From: Cupriavidus pinatubonensis
GTDB lineage: Bacteria > Pseudomonadota > Gammaproteobacteria > Burkholderiales > Burkholderiaceae
DNA: 64,000 bases
NCBI RefSeq assembly: GCF_019602855.1
Contig: NZ_CP080769.1
Coordinates: forward strand, 310,001 to 374,000
Direction of reading: 5' to 3'
Every line of letters starts with the position of its first letter. The first letter of the stretch is position 1. This document shows positions 1 to 9,105 of this stretch, one piece after another. The notes below the pieces were generated by a model. It was not told the DNA's origin, ran no database searches, and saw only the letters and a program-made list of their open reading frames with translations. The position numbers and the translations under genes were made by a program.

Positions 1-770
1 TCGGTTTCATGGTGAATCCATTAAATGCCGCACGTACTGACACGGGGGTCGCTGACGCTTTGAGTAAGGTGGCCAGGACACTTGAGTCCCTAGGTCATCA
101 CGTGCATGAGGAATCGCCAGATTTGGGGGTGAGCTGGGACGCCTTCGTGCTATGCAATGCACAAATCTGGGCTGCCAACGCGGCGCTGCGGATCAACGGC
201 ATTGCCGCAGCCACCGGTCGAACGGTGGATGAAAAACACCTCGAACCTGCGACGCTCGCGCTCTATCGATACGGCATTGAGATTGGCGCCGTAGAGCTCC
301 TGTCGGCATTACAGGTAAGGAATACGGTCACACGGGCGCTGGGCCGGTTCTTTGGCGACTACGACATTCTGCTGACACCGACACTACCCGAACTTCCGCC
401 TCCAATTGGTGAATATAACCGGGTAGAAACGTCTGTGGATGGGCTTGGCTGGATCGCGCACGTTTTTGACCAGTCACCATTTACCGCGTTATCGAACGTC
501 ACCGGAACTCCAGCAATGTCAGTGCCGCTTTCCATTGACCTGCAAGCGGGACTGCCGATCGGGTCGCATTTTATGTCTGGCTTTGGGCGAGAGGACACGC
601 TATTCCGACTCGCCGCGCAATTGGAAGCGGCATGTCCCTGGCGCGAATTGCGACCACCGGTATGGGCAGGATCGGTCATCAACGATGATGTCGATACAGT
701 AACAGCCCTTTCCATGGTCGGAGCTCCCGGGATTTGTTTAAAGAACGGCTCATGGCTTCGCAATCCGTAA
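1..770 (+). CDS. amidase signature family protein, C-terminal part (5' end outside window)
   Basis: The reading frame is open to the left edge, so this is the C-terminal portion of a longer protein. The visible 250 or so residues match the C-terminal half of amidase-signature enzymes: the stretch around residues 110-135 (DILLTPTLPELPPPIG) is the typical late-core segment, followed by a conserved 'SPFTALSNVTGTPAMSVPL' stretch and a terminal 'LFRLAAQLE' helix. The Ser-Ser-Lys catalytic residues would lie upstream, outside the window. The last 20 or so residues after the helix do not look like family sequence and may come from a late frame change. Substrate cannot be told from this part. Family call is firm. 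Confidence 0.8.
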   Translation, partial: GFMVNPLNAARTDTGVADALSKVARTLESLGHHVHEESPDLGVSWDAFVLCNAQIWAANAALRINGIAAATGRTVDEKHLEPATLALYRYGIEIGAVELLSALQVRNTVTRALGRFFGDYDILLTPTLPELPPPIGEYNRVETSVDGLGWIAHVFDQSPFTALSNVTGTPAMSVPLSIDLQAGLPIGSHFMSGFGREDTLFRLAAQLEAACPWRELRPPVWAGSVINDDVDTVTALSMVGAPGICLKNGSWLRNP

Positions 771-916
771 GGAACTTCCTCGCACTGGGCGCTGAAGTTA
801 GCTTAAGCGTGAGCGTTATCAAAAGAATGGAGATGACGCTCGCGAAATGCCACCGCAGCCGAAGCCATCCAGGCACAAGGACACATAGCACTATCAATAA
901 CAAGTAGGAGTTTGAA

Positions 917-1372
917 ATGCGACTGGATTACACGAAAGAATCCCCTGCAGGCGTAAAGGCCTTTGGCAGTGTTTATGGTTACATCATGCAGTCGGGACTC
1001 GACGATGTATTGGTCGAGTTAGTATTTCTGCGCATTAGCCAGATCAACGGATGTGCATATTGCTTGGACATGCACACCGGTGACCTTGCAAAAAAGGGCG
1101 TCAAGCTCGAGAAGCTCGCACTGGTTCAAGCGTGGCATGAAGCCGGCAAGCTGTTCAGTGACCGGGAGAGGGCCGCCCTGGCATGGGCAGAATCTGTGAC
1201 CCTTGTTGCCGATACGCATGTTCCGGACGACGCGTTCGAAGCGGCCGTAGCAGTCTTCAGCGAAAAGGAACTGGCCGACCTGACAATGGCCATCAGCCTG
1301 ATGAATGCATTCAATCGCCTGGCAATTAGTTTCCGCCGCGCCCCAGAAGCTTCGCTCGCGCTCAAGGACTGA
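917..1372 (+). CDS. AhpD-like / carboxymuconolactone decarboxylase family protein
   Basis: A 151-residue protein with the AhpD-type redox motif CAYCLDMHT near residues 47-55, in which the two cysteines and the following histidine form the peroxidase-like active site of the alkylhydroperoxidase D family. A TAGGAG ribosome site lies about 6 bases before the ATG, which supports this start. Such single-domain proteins are usually cytoplasmic disulfide reductases or peroxidases of unknown physiological substrate. It is convergent with glutathione reductase downstream and lies 146 bases after the amidase. Oxidative-stress or thiol chemistry would fit both neighbours, but that link is inference. Confidence 0.85.
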   Translation: MRLDYTKESPAGVKAFGSVYGYIMQSGLDDVLVELVFLRISQINGCAYCLDMHTGDLAKKGVKLEKLALVQAWHEAGKLFSDRERAALAWAESVTLVADTHVPDDAFEAAVAVFSEKELADLTMAISLMNAFNRLAISFRRAPEASLALKD

Positions 1373-1589
1373 TTGGCCAAGCACTAGTCGCGGACAGCTT
1401 ACTGACAGGTCCACCCGATGTTCTGAAGCGGCTCGAACTCCGCGATAACCCTCCATCTGTTGCTTCGAAGGCTTTCATGCTCCGCACTGCGTTGTTAAAG
1501 CCGTTTGAAGCCGCCGTTGAAAACGCTGGCATGGCGACGGACGCATCTCGGCGGCCGGCAGCGCCGATCAGCCCGGGCACCCGGAAGAC

Positions 1590-2978
1590 TCAGCCCGCAA
1601 CTGCAGGAACGTCGTAATCGGGCATGGTGGTGGCGGTTCTCATTGTGACGAACTCCTCGGCTGCCGTGGGGTGGATACCGATAGTGCTGTCGAACTGAGC
1701 CTTCGAAGCGCCGGCGCGCATTGCCACGGCAAAGCCCTGTATCACCTCGCCTGCTTCCTCACCGACCATGTGTACCCCGACTACGCGGTCGGTGTCGGAG
1801 TCGACCACAAGCTTCATCAGCGTACGTGTCGCCCTCCCACTCAAGGTATGCTTCAGCGCGCGAAAGGTACTGCGGTAGATTGCAACCCGTTTGAAGCGTG
1901 CGCGTGCTTTTGCCTCGCTCAGGCCTGCGGTCGCGATGTTCGGATGGGTGAACACGGCCGTCGGAATGGCGGCGTAGTCCATGCGGAACGTACCGCTACC
2001 GAACAACCTGTCCATGAGCACGGTCGCTTCCCTCAGCGCGACGGGTGTGAGTTGTACGCGGTCGATCACGTCGCCCACGGCATAGACCGACGGCACGCTC
2101 GTCCGAAACCAGGCGTCGACCGCAATGGCACCGTCGGGTGTTAGGGCGACGCCGACATCTTCGAGTCCAAGTCCATTCGTGTTCGGCCTTCGGCCGGTCG
2201 CGCAAAGAACGGCATCTGCCACAATCCGCTCGCCGTCATTCAACGTGACGATGCGATGGCCGGCCTCCGCCTGTACCTCACGTACGGTAGCGTTGAACCG
2301 AAACTCGATACCATCGGCGTCCATCTCTCCTTGCAGGAACTCCCGGACGTCGTGGTCGAAGCCGCTGAGCAGTCCCGTTCCACGGTGTACCAGTATTACC
2401 TCGGCGCCAAGCGCCCGGTAGATCGAGGCAAATTCGCAAGCGATATAGCCACCGCCGATTACCAGCAATCGTCGGGGCACTTGCGGAAGATCGAACATGG
2501 CATCTGACGTCATCACCAGTTCCCGGCCCGGGATGTCGGGAAGGCTCGCACTCCCGCCGGTCGCGACTAGCACATGCTCTGCTGTTATCTGTTGATTGCC
2601 AATGACAACCGTGTGCGCGTCGGCCAGCCGAGCACGGCCGCGTAGAACCTGGATGCCACCGGTCGCTAGCATATGCTCGTAGACCTCATTGAGGCGAGCG
2701 ATCTCTGCCGCACGTCGATGCTTGAGTGTGGGCCAATCAAGGCGCTGGCCGGTTGGCAGCGCCCAGCCAAAGCCGGTTGCCTCTTCAAAGGCATGCGCGT
2801 AGCTCGCCGCATAGCTGTAAAGCTTCTTGGGAATGCAACCGGCATTGACGCACGTGCCGCCCATGGCGCCTTGCTCCACCAGGGCGACGCGTGCGCCGTA
2901 CCCGGCGGCCAGACGAGCAGCGCGCACGCCCCCACTGCCACCGCCAATCACCAGGATGTCGACGTCGAAGGCCTGCAT
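1590..2978 (-). CDS. gor: glutathione-disulfide reductase
   Basis: Class I pyridine nucleotide-disulfide oxidoreductase that reduces GSSG with NADPH in the cytoplasm. From the chosen start, the FAD-binding GGGSGG is at residues 12-17 and the redox-active disulfide GTCVNAGCIPKK has cysteines at 43 and 48. The second dinucleotide fold GGGYIACEF, the ATGRRPN segment and the C-terminal HPTAAEE with the catalytic His are all present. The frame opens at 3002, but the Met at 2978 has an AGAGGA ribosome site just ahead of it and gives 462 residues, close to the family norm. Glutathione is a cofactor of the maleylpyruvate isomerase encoded about 6 kb away, so the two may be functionally related. Confidence 0.95.
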   Translation of the reverse strand: MQAFDVDILVIGGGSGGVRAARLAAGYGARVALVEQGAMGGTCVNAGCIPKKLYSYAASYAHAFEEATGFGWALPTGQRLDWPTLKHRRAAEIARLNEVYEHMLATGGIQVLRGRARLADAHTVVIGNQQITAEHVLVATGGSASLPDIPGRELVMTSDAMFDLPQVPRRLLVIGGGYIACEFASIYRALGAEVILVHRGTGLLSGFDHDVREFLQGEMDADGIEFRFNATVREVQAEAGHRIVTLNDGERIVADAVLCATGRRPNTNGLGLEDVGVALTPDGAIAVDAWFRTSVPSVYAVGDVIDRVQLTPVALREATVLMDRLFGSGTFRMDYAAIPTAVFTHPNIATAGLSEAKARARFKRVAIYRSTFRALKHTLSGRATRTLMKLVVDSDTDRVVGVHMVGEEAGEVIQGFAVAMRAGASKAQFDSTIGIHPTAAEEFVTMRTATTMPDYDVPAVAG

Positions 2979-3153
2979 GGTCCTCTTATTTTGGTTCTGC
3001 ATAGGAAGTTCCGTGAGCCGGTCAAACCGGCAAGTGTCGGCGAATGAGTACGCGGAATACCGGGCTGACTATCGTTGAAAGCAGAACTATCAGGCAATAC
3101 CGTGGAGGTAAAGACGCTGATTAGTGTTTTGAATGACAGCCGCCGCGCTGTGG

Positions 3154-4053
3154 CTACTTACAGAACAATGCCATGGTGACCCCGCGCAACCAGCGGTTAC
3201 CGGGGTCACCATGCTGGCTACGGTGCCAGTGCTGTTTCACGTCGTAGTGAGGGAAATCGAAGGGAGGGGCAAGCAGACGCAACTCGGCGTGATCAGCGTA
3301 GACCTCGCCGATCGACTGGCTTACTGTGGCGATCAGGTGCGTTGCGGCAACTACTTGCGGGATGCTGAGGAAGTGCGGACAGCATAGCTGCGCATTTCTC
3401 TGGATGCCGTTTTCCCTCAGATACCGCTCTACGAGATCATGGGTCCGGCTTTCGGACTGCACGACCGCGTGGGAGGCCCGGCAGTATCGCTCGCGAGTTA
3501 GGGTTCTAACGGCGAGTGGGTTGTTCCTTCCAGCAATGCAGACGAAGCCGTGAGTGAACAGACGCTGCTGGTACATGTCCGTGCCGGAAAGGTCTGGCAA
3601 GTGCCCCATTGCGAGGTCTACTTCGCCGCGCTGCAGACCCTCGCCGAGTTCGCGCGGGCTTAACGATACGGTCTTGACGCTCACACGGGGAGCCACGCCA
3701 GCCAGATGCCGTAGCAGCCGCGGCAGGAACGTCAGCTCCCCGATATCCGACATTGCAATAGTGAAGGTCCGTTTGCTCGAAGACGGATCGAATTGCGGTG
3801 TGACAAGGATACGCTCCCGTACCCCGGCGAGCATGTCCTGTATGACCGGTGCGATGTCGACTGCCCTGGCTGATGGCTGCATGCCAGCGTGGGCCTTGAC
3901 AAAAAGCACGTCCCCCACCTGCTCGCGCAAGCGCTTCAGCGCGTGCGAAAGCGCGGGCTGGCTAAGCCCGAGCTCTTCCGCAGCCCTTCCCAAATGGCGG
4001 TGACGCCATAAGGCGTCGAAGATGCGCATCAGATTGAGGTCGAACTGGTCCAT
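3154..4053 (-). CDS. LysR-family transcriptional regulator, probably of the gentisate cluster
   Basis: About 299 residues from the Met of MDQFDLNLMRIFDAL, the usual opening of LysR proteins; an upstream in-frame start at 4122 would add 23 poorly conserved residues. The N-terminal winged helix-turn-helix is clear (LGRAAEELGLSQPALSHALKRLRE), followed by a LysR substrate-binding domain. The last 25 or so residues (after 'FPHYDVKQHWH') are close to the family's usual ending. It is the nearest regulator to the 3-hydroxybenzoate genes and lies on the same strand as the hydroxylase. The T-N11-A type inverted repeat at 6452-6466 is the natural candidate operator. Inducer (3-hydroxybenzoate or gentisate) is inferred from context only. 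Confidence 0.9.
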   Translation of the reverse strand: MDQFDLNLMRIFDALWRHRHLGRAAEELGLSQPALSHALKRLREQVGDVLFVKAHAGMQPSARAVDIAPVIQDMLAGVRERILVTPQFDPSSSKRTFTIAMSDIGELTFLPRLLRHLAGVAPRVSVKTVSLSPRELGEGLQRGEVDLAMGHLPDLSGTDMYQQRLFTHGFVCIAGRNNPLAVRTLTRERYCRASHAVVQSESRTHDLVERYLRENGIQRNAQLCCPHFLSIPQVVAATHLIATVSQSIGEVYADHAELRLLAPPFDFPHYDVKQHWHRSQHGDPGNRWLRGVTMALFCK

Positions 4054-4215
4054 CCGCAGAATGCAGCGATCCGCCGCTGAGTCGATGCGCGCCGGCGCGC
4101 GCGGAACGGGAGTGTCCGCCAAGATCGCTACCGTGAAAGCCTCATGGTACCAACGCCATCGGGATCCGTGCGGAGCTTAGCATACACGCCGCAGCTGGGC
4201 AGTATCACCTCGCTT

Positions 4216-5472
4216 CTAGGAGGCAGCGGCGACATGCATACCATCTGCGGCAGCATCGCAATCGGGCGACGCATGCCATTGGCGAACATATGCCGGCGCG
4301 GTGAACAGCCACGCTAGCCGGTCGTAGTATTCGGAGGGCGTTCGACCCTCAAAGACCGAATTGCGTACAAGACGCTCGACGCCACCAGCGTGATAGATCC
4401 GGTCCAGCATCAGCGATGAGATCTGAACGCGTGCCGACCGTACAATCCGCACATCCTGATACCTCTGAAACGCCTGTCCGCAGGCACCATCTGCGGCGTC
4501 CAACTCCGTGGCGAGCGAGATCGCATCTTCCAGCGCCATGGCGGCACCCTGTGCAATATACTGCACCATGGGATGCGCAGCATCGCCCAGCAGGGTCACA
4601 CGACCGTCGGTCCAGTTCGCGACTGGCGCCCGTTGGCGGAGCACGTAGCGCTGGAACACCGGGGCCAGTGATAACACACGCCTGGGCTCGGGGGCCCAAT
4701 CCGCGAATGCGGCTGCGGCCTCCTCGGGCGACGCCTCGCCCTCACGCACTTCACTGTCACTGGTCCTGACCGTCGCGCCGACGTTGAACTCACTCCAGTC
4801 TCGTACCGGATAGTAGATCAAATGTGCATCGGGGCCGGTCCACAAGGTGGGATAGGGATGTTGCAGCTCGCGTGGCATGCGGGATACGGGCACCAGGGCG
4901 CGGTAGATCACTGCACCGATTGGCACTGAGTCGCCATCCCCGATCAGCTGTTGGCGGATCTTAGAGTGGACGCCGTCGGCACCAATAAGTGCGGCTCCAT
5001 GGAGCGTTACACCGGCATCCGTTGTGATTGTAACGACATCTCCATACTGCTCGTATCTGACAATCCTGGTGTCAGTCCTCAGCTCCACGAGAGGATGCTG
5101 GTCGCACGCCTCCAGCAAGGCACTATGCACATCGGCGCGATGCGCTACAGCATAGGGGTTGCAGAAGCGCTGCTGGAACTCACTGCCGCACGGGATAACA
5201 CCTACGGGCTCGCCGCTGATTCCGTCCATCATCAGCATCTGCTGGATCAACAGCGCCTGTCGTTTGATCTCGGCGCCGACGCCAAGCGCATCCAAAACCG
5301 ACAAGGCATTGGGCGCGACCTGAAGCCCCGCGCCGACTTGGCCGAAGCGAGGGGCTTGTTCGCATACAAGCACCCGAAACCGCTTCTGAGCTAGCGCCAA
5401 TGCGCATGCAAGGCCGCCAATACCACCACCGGAGACGATGATCGGTAGTTCGTTCCTGCTCATCTTGGTCAT
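4216..5472 (-). CDS. nagX: 3-hydroxybenzoate 6-hydroxylase (FAD monooxygenase)
   Basis: Group A flavoprotein monooxygenase that would convert 3-hydroxybenzoate to gentisate with NAD(P)H and O2. Visible motifs are the FAD Rossmann GGGIGGLACALAL near the N-terminus, the central DG motif (GADGVHSKIR) and GDAAHP for the second FAD contact. The start at 5472 is preceded by GGAGGAAG at good spacing; the longer GTG-initiated frame at 5490 contains this ribosome site and is unlikely. About 418 residues. Salicylate hydroxylases share this architecture, but the linked genes for fumarylpyruvate hydrolase, maleylpyruvate isomerase and gentisate dioxygenase make the 6-hydroxylation of 3-hydroxybenzoate the best call. 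Also named mhbM or xlnD in other bacteria. Confidence 0.85.
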   Translation of the reverse strand: MTKMSRNELPIIVSGGGIGGLACALALAQKRFRVLVCEQAPRFGQVGAGLQVAPNALSVLDALGVGAEIKRQALLIQQMLMMDGISGEPVGVIPCGSEFQQRFCNPYAVAHRADVHSALLEACDQHPLVELRTDTRIVRYEQYGDVVTITTDAGVTLHGAALIGADGVHSKIRQQLIGDGDSVPIGAVIYRALVPVSRMPRELQHPYPTLWTGPDAHLIYYPVRDWSEFNVGATVRTSDSEVREGEASPEEAAAAFADWAPEPRRVLSLAPVFQRYVLRQRAPVANWTDGRVTLLGDAAHPMVQYIAQGAAMALEDAISLATELDAADGACGQAFQRYQDVRIVRSARVQISSLMLDRIYHAGGVERLVRNSVFEGRTPSEYYDRLAWLFTAPAYVRQWHASPDCDAAADGMHVAAAS

Positions 5473-5550
5473 TGAAACTTCCTCCACCACAGTTCAATCG
5501 ACTTACTAACTTCGTGCCGCCAGCCTGAGCCGGCTCGCGGCACGGTTGAC

Positions 5551-6300
5551 TCAGGCTTCCAGCGGGCGGTAGGCCGCCGCGAACCGCTGGGAGTTGTCGG
5601 GGATGGCTTCGCGGTAGGCCGGTCGCTCCTTCGTCCGCGCAATCCAGTCCACCAACGCAGGCTTGGTGGACCAGAGGCCCGACAAGTTCAACTCCTCGAG
5701 CCGGTCGATGAACGGCGCTGCCGCAATGTCGGCCAACGAGTATTCGCGGCCGCCGAGCCAGGGAGTCTCTGTGAGCCTGTTCTCCATGCGTTCCAGAGCA
5801 CGACTCATATTCAGGCGTGCGGCTTCCACCTTGGCCTCGTCGATCGGCGCGCGCGCGGCCTTAACAAGCTCTTCCGCGCGCGCTTTGTTGGGATGCGCGT
5901 CGACCATGGCAGTCAGCTCGGCATCCGAGCGCTGCGCAAGGTCGGGACTCATCATCAGCGCGAAAGTGGCTGGCCGGATCGCCGGGTGAAGCACATCATC
6001 TTCATACTTCACCCAAAAGCGTGCACGGGCGCGCTCGATCGGATCCACTGGCATCAGGCGAACTTCGGGAAAGACTTCCTCCAGGTATTCGTTGATGAGT
6101 GTGCTTTCGTGAATCGGAACGCCATCATGAACGAGCGTGGGCACCACGCCGTTTGGATTGAGGGCGAGATATTCCGGCCTGGTGTGTTCAAGCTTCATCA
6201 GGTCAACGAAGTTGCTTTCCCAGGGGAGCCCCTTCTCGGCGAGGCAAAGACGGACCTTGATTGAACAGAACGAGCGCCAATCGTGATACAGCGTGAGCAT
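5551..6300 (-). CDS. glutathione S-transferase family protein
   Basis: About 249 residues with an N-terminal thioredoxin-like GST domain (HDWRSFCSIKVRLCLAEKGL, NPNGVVPTLVHDG, ES as the gamma-glutamyl contact) and an all-helical C-terminal domain ending in 'ERPAYREAI'. The Met at 6300 has GGAG six bases upstream; the frame opens at 6312. It sits 78 bases upstream of the hydroxylase gene on the same strand and is first in line after the LysR-type operator. A separate zeta-class maleylpyruvate isomerase exists at 9106, so this GST has another role, perhaps on a related aromatic intermediate. Specific function not determinable. Confidence 0.85.
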   Translation of the reverse strand: MLTLYHDWRSFCSIKVRLCLAEKGLPWESNFVDLMKLEHTRPEYLALNPNGVVPTLVHDGVPIHESTLINEYLEEVFPEVRLMPVDPIERARARFWVKYEDDVLHPAIRPATFALMMSPDLAQRSDAELTAMVDAHPNKARAEELVKAARAPIDEAKVEAARLNMSRALERMENRLTETPWLGGREYSLADIAAAPFIDRLEELNLSGLWSTKPALVDWIARTKERPAYREAIPDNSQRFAAAYRPLEA

Positions 6301-6451
6301 GTGAGTCTCCATGTTCGGTTGAGGTGAGCCGAGCGTACGTCCACGCCAATCTTGCGGTCAATCCACAAGCCGGTGTAAGCGACATGTGTCCGGAACTTTC
6401 GGCGCCTTTACAAGCGAAATTACCGCGTCATTACTGGCTCGCGAGGAGATC

Positions 6452-6466
6452 ATTCGACTTCTGAAT
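6452..6466. promoter_or_regulatory. LysR-type operator (ATTC-N7-GAAT), copy A
   Basis: The 15-base site ATTCGACTTCTGAAT has inverted ATTC/GAAT ends and the T-N11-A spacing that LysR proteins recognise. It lies between the divergent GST-hydroxylase unit and the transporter-porin-gentisate unit, so one regulator could control both. A near copy with the same flanks (GATC before, ACGGTCTTT after) lies at 13260-13274 ahead of the intact transporter. Function is inference from motif and position. Confidence 0.5.
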
Positions 6467-6590
6467 AACGGTCTTTCCCATTGCGCTATTGCCGCCCGGT
6501 CGCACTTCATCGATCGTGCACACCACGACGCGGCACACTGCACAGAACGCCGATCTAAACCTGGGTTATGCGCTTCTGGAGGATGGGTAA

Positions 6591-7199
6591 GTGAACGCAG
6601 ATATTTGAAGAACAATAGATGAGTCACCTATGAGTGAACCTCAGACGGTGGCCGTGATCATCCGCATCGTGCTGAACATGCTCGATGGGTTCGATGTATT
6701 GGCCATGGCATTCACAGCGGCCCCCCTGGCGTGAGTGGCAACCAAACAGCAAGGAGCTCGGCATGCTGCTTAGCGCGGGGCTGATTGGCATGGGTGCCGG
6801 ATCAACCTTAATTGCCCCGCTTGGTGATCGCTTTGGCCGTCGCAAGCTCTGCTCATGCTCGGCTTCGGTGCCCACATCATGTCCGTCAAGATCACTATGG
6901 GAATAGCCGTGGTACTTGGTGTAGCCCTTACGGCATCCGTTGCTGGAATGTATGCCGCCTCTTTAACGATCTACCCGCTGCAGATACGAGCTACAGGCAT
7001 CGGCTTTGCGGCCGGTATCGGCCGGGTTGGCGGAATGCTGTCGCCAATCGTGGCTGGGGCGTTGTTGGACATCGGGTGGAGTGTTCCGAACCTGTACTTG
7101 CTCTTCCTTCTGCCCATGGCCGGTGCCGCAGTTGCAGTGGTCCTATTGCATGTACAGCTTCCAGCGCCGCGTGACCAACGCCGTGCGACAGTGTTCTGA
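6591..7199 (+). pseudogene. MFS aromatic acid transporter, decayed by stop, frameshift and internal deletion
   Basis: This is a broken copy of the transporter encoded intact at 13785-15128. It starts with the same GTG and ribosome site, meets an early TGA after five codons, and resumes at an in-frame ATG (6630) with the paralogue's N-terminus (LNMLDGFDVLAMAFT). It then shifts frame near 6725 (KELGMLLSAGLIGMGAG, GDRFGRRK), and near 6850 jumps directly to the paralogue's last 110 or so residues (SVAGMYAASLTIYP, GRVGGMLSPIVAGALLD). About 740 bases of the middle are missing, that is, most transmembrane helices. It cannot make a transporter. Its position at the head of the porin-gentisate operon suggests the original transporter gene stood here. 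Confidence 0.9.
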
Positions 7200-7227
7200 G
7201 AATAACGGCATAAGGAAGAGGAGACCT

Positions 7228-8319
7228 ATGAAGTTCAATAAACTGGCGCTGGCATGCGCCGCCGCCTTGCCCGTGCTCGCCTGCGCGCAATCCGTCACGC
7301 TTTATGGCGTCGTCGATTCCGGGGTCGAATACGTAAATCACATCGGTGCCGCAGATAGCAGTGTGGTCCGCATGAACACCTTGTCCGGCACCGTGCCATC
7401 CCGCTGGGGCGTGCGCGGCAGTGAAGATGTCGGCGGCGGAATGAAGACAAACGTCGTCCTTGAATCCGGCTTCGCGCCCGACTCAGGCCTCAGCAATCAG
7501 GGAGGGCGACTGTTCGGACGGCAGGCATGGATCGGCCTGTCGGGTAGCTGGGGACAGGTATCGCTGGGTCGTCAGTACACGATGCTGTTTTGGGCGATGC
7601 TTGACCCGGACATCCTCGGCCCGAATACATTCGGCTCCGGCTCGTTGGATAGTTACATTCCGAACGCACGCGCTGACAATGCCATTGCTTACAAGGGAAA
7701 GTTTGGAGGCCTGACAGTTGGCGCGACATACAGCCCTGGTCGCGACACAGTGAACGCTGGGCCGAGCCCGGCGGGCACGAACTGTGCCGGCGAGAACCCG
7801 GCCGACCATTCTGCCTGCCGCGAGTGGTCGGCATTGGTGCAGTACGAAACCACGCAGTTCGGCGTGGCCGCTGCCTATGACGTGATCCGCGGCGGATCTG
7901 GTGCGTTCTCCGGACTGAACGCCAGTGGAAGATCCGACGAACGATTGTCGCTCAGTGCGTATGCACTAATGAACAGAACGAAGGTCGGTGTCGGCTGGCT
8001 GCGCCGCGACAACGAAGGCACTCCCACAGGGCTGAGCGACCTTTGGTATGTCGGCGCGTCGCATGACCTGACCCCGGCCATCAACGTAGCCGGCCAGGTC
8101 TACTACCTGCGCTATCACGCCAGTGGTAACAGCGCAATACTGTACGCGCTGCGTGGCGTCTACAACTTCTCCAAGCGCACAGCGGTCTACGGCACGGCAG
8201 GTTACATCAACAACAACGGCCAGTTGTCTCTTTCGGTCAGCAGCGGATCGGCCGGAGCCAACCCCGGACCAGGTGCCTCGCAGTTGGGTGCGATGGTCGG
8301 CATTAAGCACGTCTTCTAA
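7228..8319 (+). CDS. outer-membrane porin, Burkholderia type
   Basis: A 363-residue general porin. The start at 7228 follows a GGAAGAGGAGA ribosome site and opens a signal peptide (MKFNKLALACAAALPVLACA) before the mature 'QSVTLYGVVDSGVEY' opening typical of this family. Aromatic-terminated beta strands run to the final 'GAMVGIKHVF', the usual C-terminal phenylalanine signature for outer-membrane assembly. The frame extends upstream to 7006 but that part belongs to the decayed transporter. First intact gene of the gentisate operon, so it probably admits aromatic acids across the outer membrane. A second porin is at 27180. Confidence 0.92.
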   Translation: MKFNKLALACAAALPVLACAQSVTLYGVVDSGVEYVNHIGAADSSVVRMNTLSGTVPSRWGVRGSEDVGGGMKTNVVLESGFAPDSGLSNQGGRLFGRQAWIGLSGSWGQVSLGRQYTMLFWAMLDPDILGPNTFGSGSLDSYIPNARADNAIAYKGKFGGLTVGATYSPGRDTVNAGPSPAGTNCAGENPADHSACREWSALVQYETTQFGVAAAYDVIRGGSGAFSGLNASGRSDERLSLSAYALMNRTKVGVGWLRRDNEGTPTGLSDLWYVGASHDLTPAINVAGQVYYLRYHASGNSAILYALRGVYNFSKRTAVYGTAGYINNNGQLSLSVSSGSAGANPGPGASQLGAMVGIKHVF

Positions 8320-8393
8320 ACGCGGCCTCGGTCCGCCCCACTGGTCTCGCTCACGCTATCTGCGCAGCGAAGCTTACACTCATGGAGTACCAA

Positions 8394-9092
8394 ATGACGT
8401 TCGTAGTTCCTCCCCATCCCGCCGTCACGATTCCCGTAGCCAATGGCGATGGATTGTTTCCCGTTCGCCGCATCTACTGTGTTGGCCGCAACTACGCTGC
8501 GCACGTACGCGAGATGGGCATGGACCCTAGCCGGGAGGCGCCGTTCTTCTTCTCCAAGCCTACCGATGCGATCGTGGTCGCACCAGGGGGCGCTGGCGCG
8601 CAGATCAGCTATCCACCGGCGACTGGAGAGTTCCATTTCGAGATCGAACTCGTGGCGGCAATCGGGCACGCGGGCCGGGACATACCGGTCGGGCAAGCCA
8701 ATTCGCACATCTGGGGCTACGGCGTCGGCATCGACATGACCCGCCGCGACCTACAGATCGCGGCGCGTGACCGCGGCCGACCCTGGGAACCCGGCAAGGG
8801 CTTTGATCAGTCCGCGCCAGTTTCGCTGCTGCATCCTGCCAGCGCGGTCGGCCATCCCGTCGACGGAGAAATCTGGCTGCAGGTCGATGGACAGGACCGC
8901 CAGCGCAGCAACCTGAAGAACCTGATCTGGTCGGTCCCTGAGATCATCGCAAACCTGTCGACGCTCTTTGAACTTCGGCCTGGCGACCTCGTCTTCACCG
9001 GCACGCCAGAAGGCGTTGGTCCGGTGCGCAGCGGCGATGTCATGCGTGGCGGCGTTGCCGGGCTTACCGATGTTGAAGTGAGCGTAGCCTGA
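8394..9092 (+). CDS. nagK: fumarylpyruvate hydrolase
   Basis: Fumarylacetoacetate-hydrolase-fold enzyme of about 232 residues that splits fumarylpyruvate into fumarate and pyruvate, the last step of the gentisate route. Seen in the sequence: the opening 'RIYCVGRNYAAHVREMG', 'PFFFSKPTDAIV', the metal-binding E-x-E pattern in 'EFHFEIELVAAIG', 'YGVGIDMTRRDLQ' and 'GDLVFTGTPEGVGPV'. The Met at 8394 has GGAG seven bases upstream and is preferred over the Met at 8382. It lies 74 bases after the porin and 13 bases before nagL in a same-strand operon. Confidence 0.93.
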   Translation: MTFVVPPHPAVTIPVANGDGLFPVRRIYCVGRNYAAHVREMGMDPSREAPFFFSKPTDAIVVAPGGAGAQISYPPATGEFHFEIELVAAIGHAGRDIPVGQANSHIWGYGVGIDMTRRDLQIAARDRGRPWEPGKGFDQSAPVSLLHPASAVGHPVDGEIWLQVDGQDRQRSNLKNLIWSVPEIIANLSTLFELRPGDLVFTGTPEGVGPVRSGDVMRGGVAGLTDVEVSVA

Positions 9093-9105
9093 AGGCGGCC
9101 GGAGC

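Noticed and set aside
7006-7227. N-terminal extension of the porin
   Set aside because: Overlaps the decayed transporter; the ribosome site and signal peptide place the start at 7228.
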